DNA of 64,000 nt from Hydractinia symbiolongicarpus (Eukaryota; Cnidaria; Hydrozoa; Anthoathecata; Hydractiniidae): NCBI RefSeq assembly GCF_029227915.1, contig NC_079886.1, forward strand, positions 1,674,001 to 1,738,000. The letters are read 5' to 3'. The position numbers were made by a program, and so were the translations under genes. Numbering within the stretch: the stretch's first letter is position 1; each line of letters opens with the position of its first letter. Positions 62,886 to 64,000 of this stretch are shown here, piece by piece. The notes under the pieces are model-generated. The model was not told the origin of the DNA, searched no databases, and was given only the letters and a program-made list of their open reading frames with translations.

Positions 62886-63696
62886 GAAATGAATTTACTC
62901 CCTGGGTACTTTCTTTGTATACTTTTGACTCTGCGGGCCGAGTCCGGGATTTACGGGAAATGGCGGGTTTTCGTTTGCCGGCGATTAAACTTTTTTAATT
63001 TAGCGTTTCATCAAAAATGAAAACATTTTTAAAAACTACAAGTCTCATGCGTTTTAGTGGTGAAAAAATAATTTAAAAAATCGTTCGGGAAATGAGTTTA
63101 CTCCCTGGGTACTTTCTTTATACACATTCGACTATCCGGCCCAGTACGGGATTTACGGGAAATCGCGGGTTTTCGTTTGCCGGCGATTAAACTTGTTTTA
63201 TTCAGCGTCTCATCAAAAATGAAAATATTTTTGAAAACTACAAGTCTCATGCGTTTTAGTGGTGAAAAAATAATTTAAAAAATCGTTCGGGAAATGAATT
63301 TACTCCCTGGGTACTTTCTTTGTATACTTTTGACTCTGCGGGCCGAGTCCGGGATTTACGGGAAATGGCGGGTTTTCGTTTGCCGGCGATTAAACTTTTT
63401 TAATTTAGCGTTTCATCAAAAATGAAAACATTTTTAAAAACTACAAGTCTCATGCGTTTTAGTGGTGAAAAAATAATTTAAAAAATCGTTCGGGAAATGA
63501 GTTTACTCCCTGGGTACTTTCTTTATACACATTCGACTATACGGGCCGAGTACGGGATTTACAAGAAATCGCGGGTTTTCGTTTGCCGGCGATTAAACTT
63601 CTTTTATTCAGCGTCTCATCAAAAATGAAAACATTTTTGAAAACTACAAGGCTCATCCGTTTTAGTGGTGAAAAAATAATTTAAAAAGTCGTTCAG
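62886..63696 (+). repeat. 2-monomer tandem duplication (405 + 406 bp)
   Basis: Copies at 62886-63290 and 63291-63696 each have a GACTCTGCGGG monomer with the private AAATGGCGGGTTTTC and TTTTTAATTTAGCG, then a TTATACACATTCGAC monomer. Copy 1 has CTATCCGGCCCAG and an ACTTGTTTTATT change that copy 2 lacks. Confidence 0.87.
63619..63640. other. 9-bp inverted repeat with AAAA loop (example copy)
   Basis: The left arm TCAAAAATG at 63619-63627 is the exact reverse complement of the right arm CATTTTTGA at 63632-63640, and the arms are separated by AAAA. The dyad recurs at monomer positions 180-201 throughout the array. Common variants break one pair (TATTTTTG or CATTTTTAA in the right arm, TCAAAAGTG in the left). 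It could extrude as a small hairpin or cruciform, or act as a binding site for a dimeric protein. No function is shown by the sequence. Confidence 0.8.
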
Positions 63697-64000
63697 GAAA
63701 TGAGTTTACTCCCTGGGTACTTTCTTTATACACATTCGACTATACGGGCCGAGTACGGGATTTACGCGAAATCGCAGGTTTTCGTTTGCCGGCGATTTAA
63801 CTTCTTTTATTTAGCGTCTCATCAAAAGTGAAAACATTTTTGAAAACTACAAGTCTCATGCGTTTTAGTGGTGAAAAAATAATTTAAAAAATCGTTCGGG
63901 AAATGAGTTAACTCCCTGGGTACTTTCTTTGTATACTTTTGACTATACGGGCCGAGTACAGGATTTACGGGAAATCGCGGGTTTTCGTTTGCCGGCGATT

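Larger units (their letters stand above)
1..64000 (+). repeat. Satellite array, ~203-bp monomer, about 315 head-to-tail copies
   Basis: Every line of the window matches the same monomer. The anchor word ACTACAAG (or a one-base variant) recurs at 1, 203, 406, 609 and onward to 63846, with a spacing of 201-204 bp almost everywhere. All copies I read are in the same orientation; I saw no reverse-complement anchor and no foreign insertion. The first base coincides with the chosen monomer start, and the window ends near monomer position 155, so the array continues on both sides. A tandem array of this size and purity is typical of eukaryotic centromeric or pericentromeric heterochromatin. Which chromosome or species it comes from cannot be told. 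I do not recognise the monomer as a named satellite family. Confidence 0.98.
54561..64000 (+). repeat. Array segment G: mosaic tail with 4-, 7- and 2-monomer repeats
   Basis: About 46 monomers drawn from segment D-F types, in less regular order and with more private changes (CCATGGGTAC, CTATACACAATCGAC, GCGAGTTTTCG, CACAAGAAATCG). Three local duplications are listed separately. No other feature is present and the array continues past the window end. Confidence 0.78.

Noticed and set aside
1-64000. Recurring open frames of 60-120 codons on both strands, with shared endings such as TTSLMRFSGEKII (plus) and shared beginnings such as MRLVVFKN (minus)
   Set aside because: They repeat because the DNA repeats. 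The monomer length is not a multiple of 3, both strands give equally good frames over the same bases, single-base indels break or join them freely, and no ribosome-binding or protein-family signature is seen.
1-64000. CRISPR array
   Set aside because: There are no unique spacers between constant repeats. The whole 203-bp unit is repeated and variation is subfamily-like.
1-64000. Telomeric, rDNA or tRNA-derived repeat
   Set aside because: There are no short telomere-type units and no recognisable rRNA or tRNA stem sequences, and no RNA polymerase III B box was found.
1-64000. Bacterial or phage accessory region with a hidden system
   Set aside because: No coding sequence of any kind is present, and a tandem array of this length and purity is a eukaryotic heterochromatin feature.
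1-64000. Transposon or LTR ends as the origin of the satellite
   Set aside because: I saw no target-site duplications, terminal inverted repeats of useful length, or reverse transcriptase or transposase remnants. The 9-bp dyad is too short to argue for an element end.

Overview
The whole window is one uninterrupted head-to-tail satellite DNA array. About 315 copies of a roughly 203-bp monomer run from base 1 to base 64000, all in the same orientation. I found no gene, RNA gene, transposon, CRISPR array or unique sequence, and the array leaves the window at both ends. Such an array means eukaryotic constitutive heterochromatin, most likely a centromere or pericentromere. The species cannot be named from the sequence. 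The consensus monomer I built by eye is about 37% G+C with 13 CpGs, a CpG observed/expected ratio near 1.85. That points away from a lineage with heavy germline CpG methylation (most vertebrates and plants) and is easier to fit with, for example, an insect or another low-methylation invertebrate. This is an inference.

The monomer has a clear internal plan (numbering from the A of ACTACAAG). Positions 1-28 are a very constant block. Positions 29-48 are an A/T tract. Positions 49-80 carry a TCGGGAAAT motif. Positions 81-122 hold most of the subfamily-defining variation. Positions 103-136 hold four CGGG motifs about 10 bp apart, which also form a possible G-quadruplex. Positions 137-170 are constant. 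Positions 180-201 form a 9-bp hairpin with an AAAA loop. No exact CENP-B box was seen.

Layout: 1-11.1 kb is an older-looking mosaic with 2-, 4- and 9-monomer duplications. 11.1-17.4 kb is centred on a 9-monomer (1827-bp) tandem duplication. 17.4-26.0 kb contains 3-monomer and 2-monomer repeats nested inside a 3.8-kb tandem duplication whose junction at 22648/22649 is out of monomer register. 26.0-40.6 kb contains two copies of a 20/21-monomer unit (4049 and 4254 bp) and 5-monomer repeats of about 1013 bp. 40.6-47.5 kb has three copies of a 10/11-monomer unit. 47.5-54.6 kb has one cassette reiterated with growing period (6, 8, then 12 monomers). 54.6-64 kb is a mosaic with 4-, 7- and 2-monomer repeats.

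The interest lies in the recombination history. Several junctions can be resolved to a few bases or tens of bases, and all fall in or at the edge of the CGGG-rich segment of the monomer. The many 60-120 residue open frames on both strands are by-products of the repeat: 203 is not a multiple of 3, so the frame changes at every monomer and no long reading frame can form.
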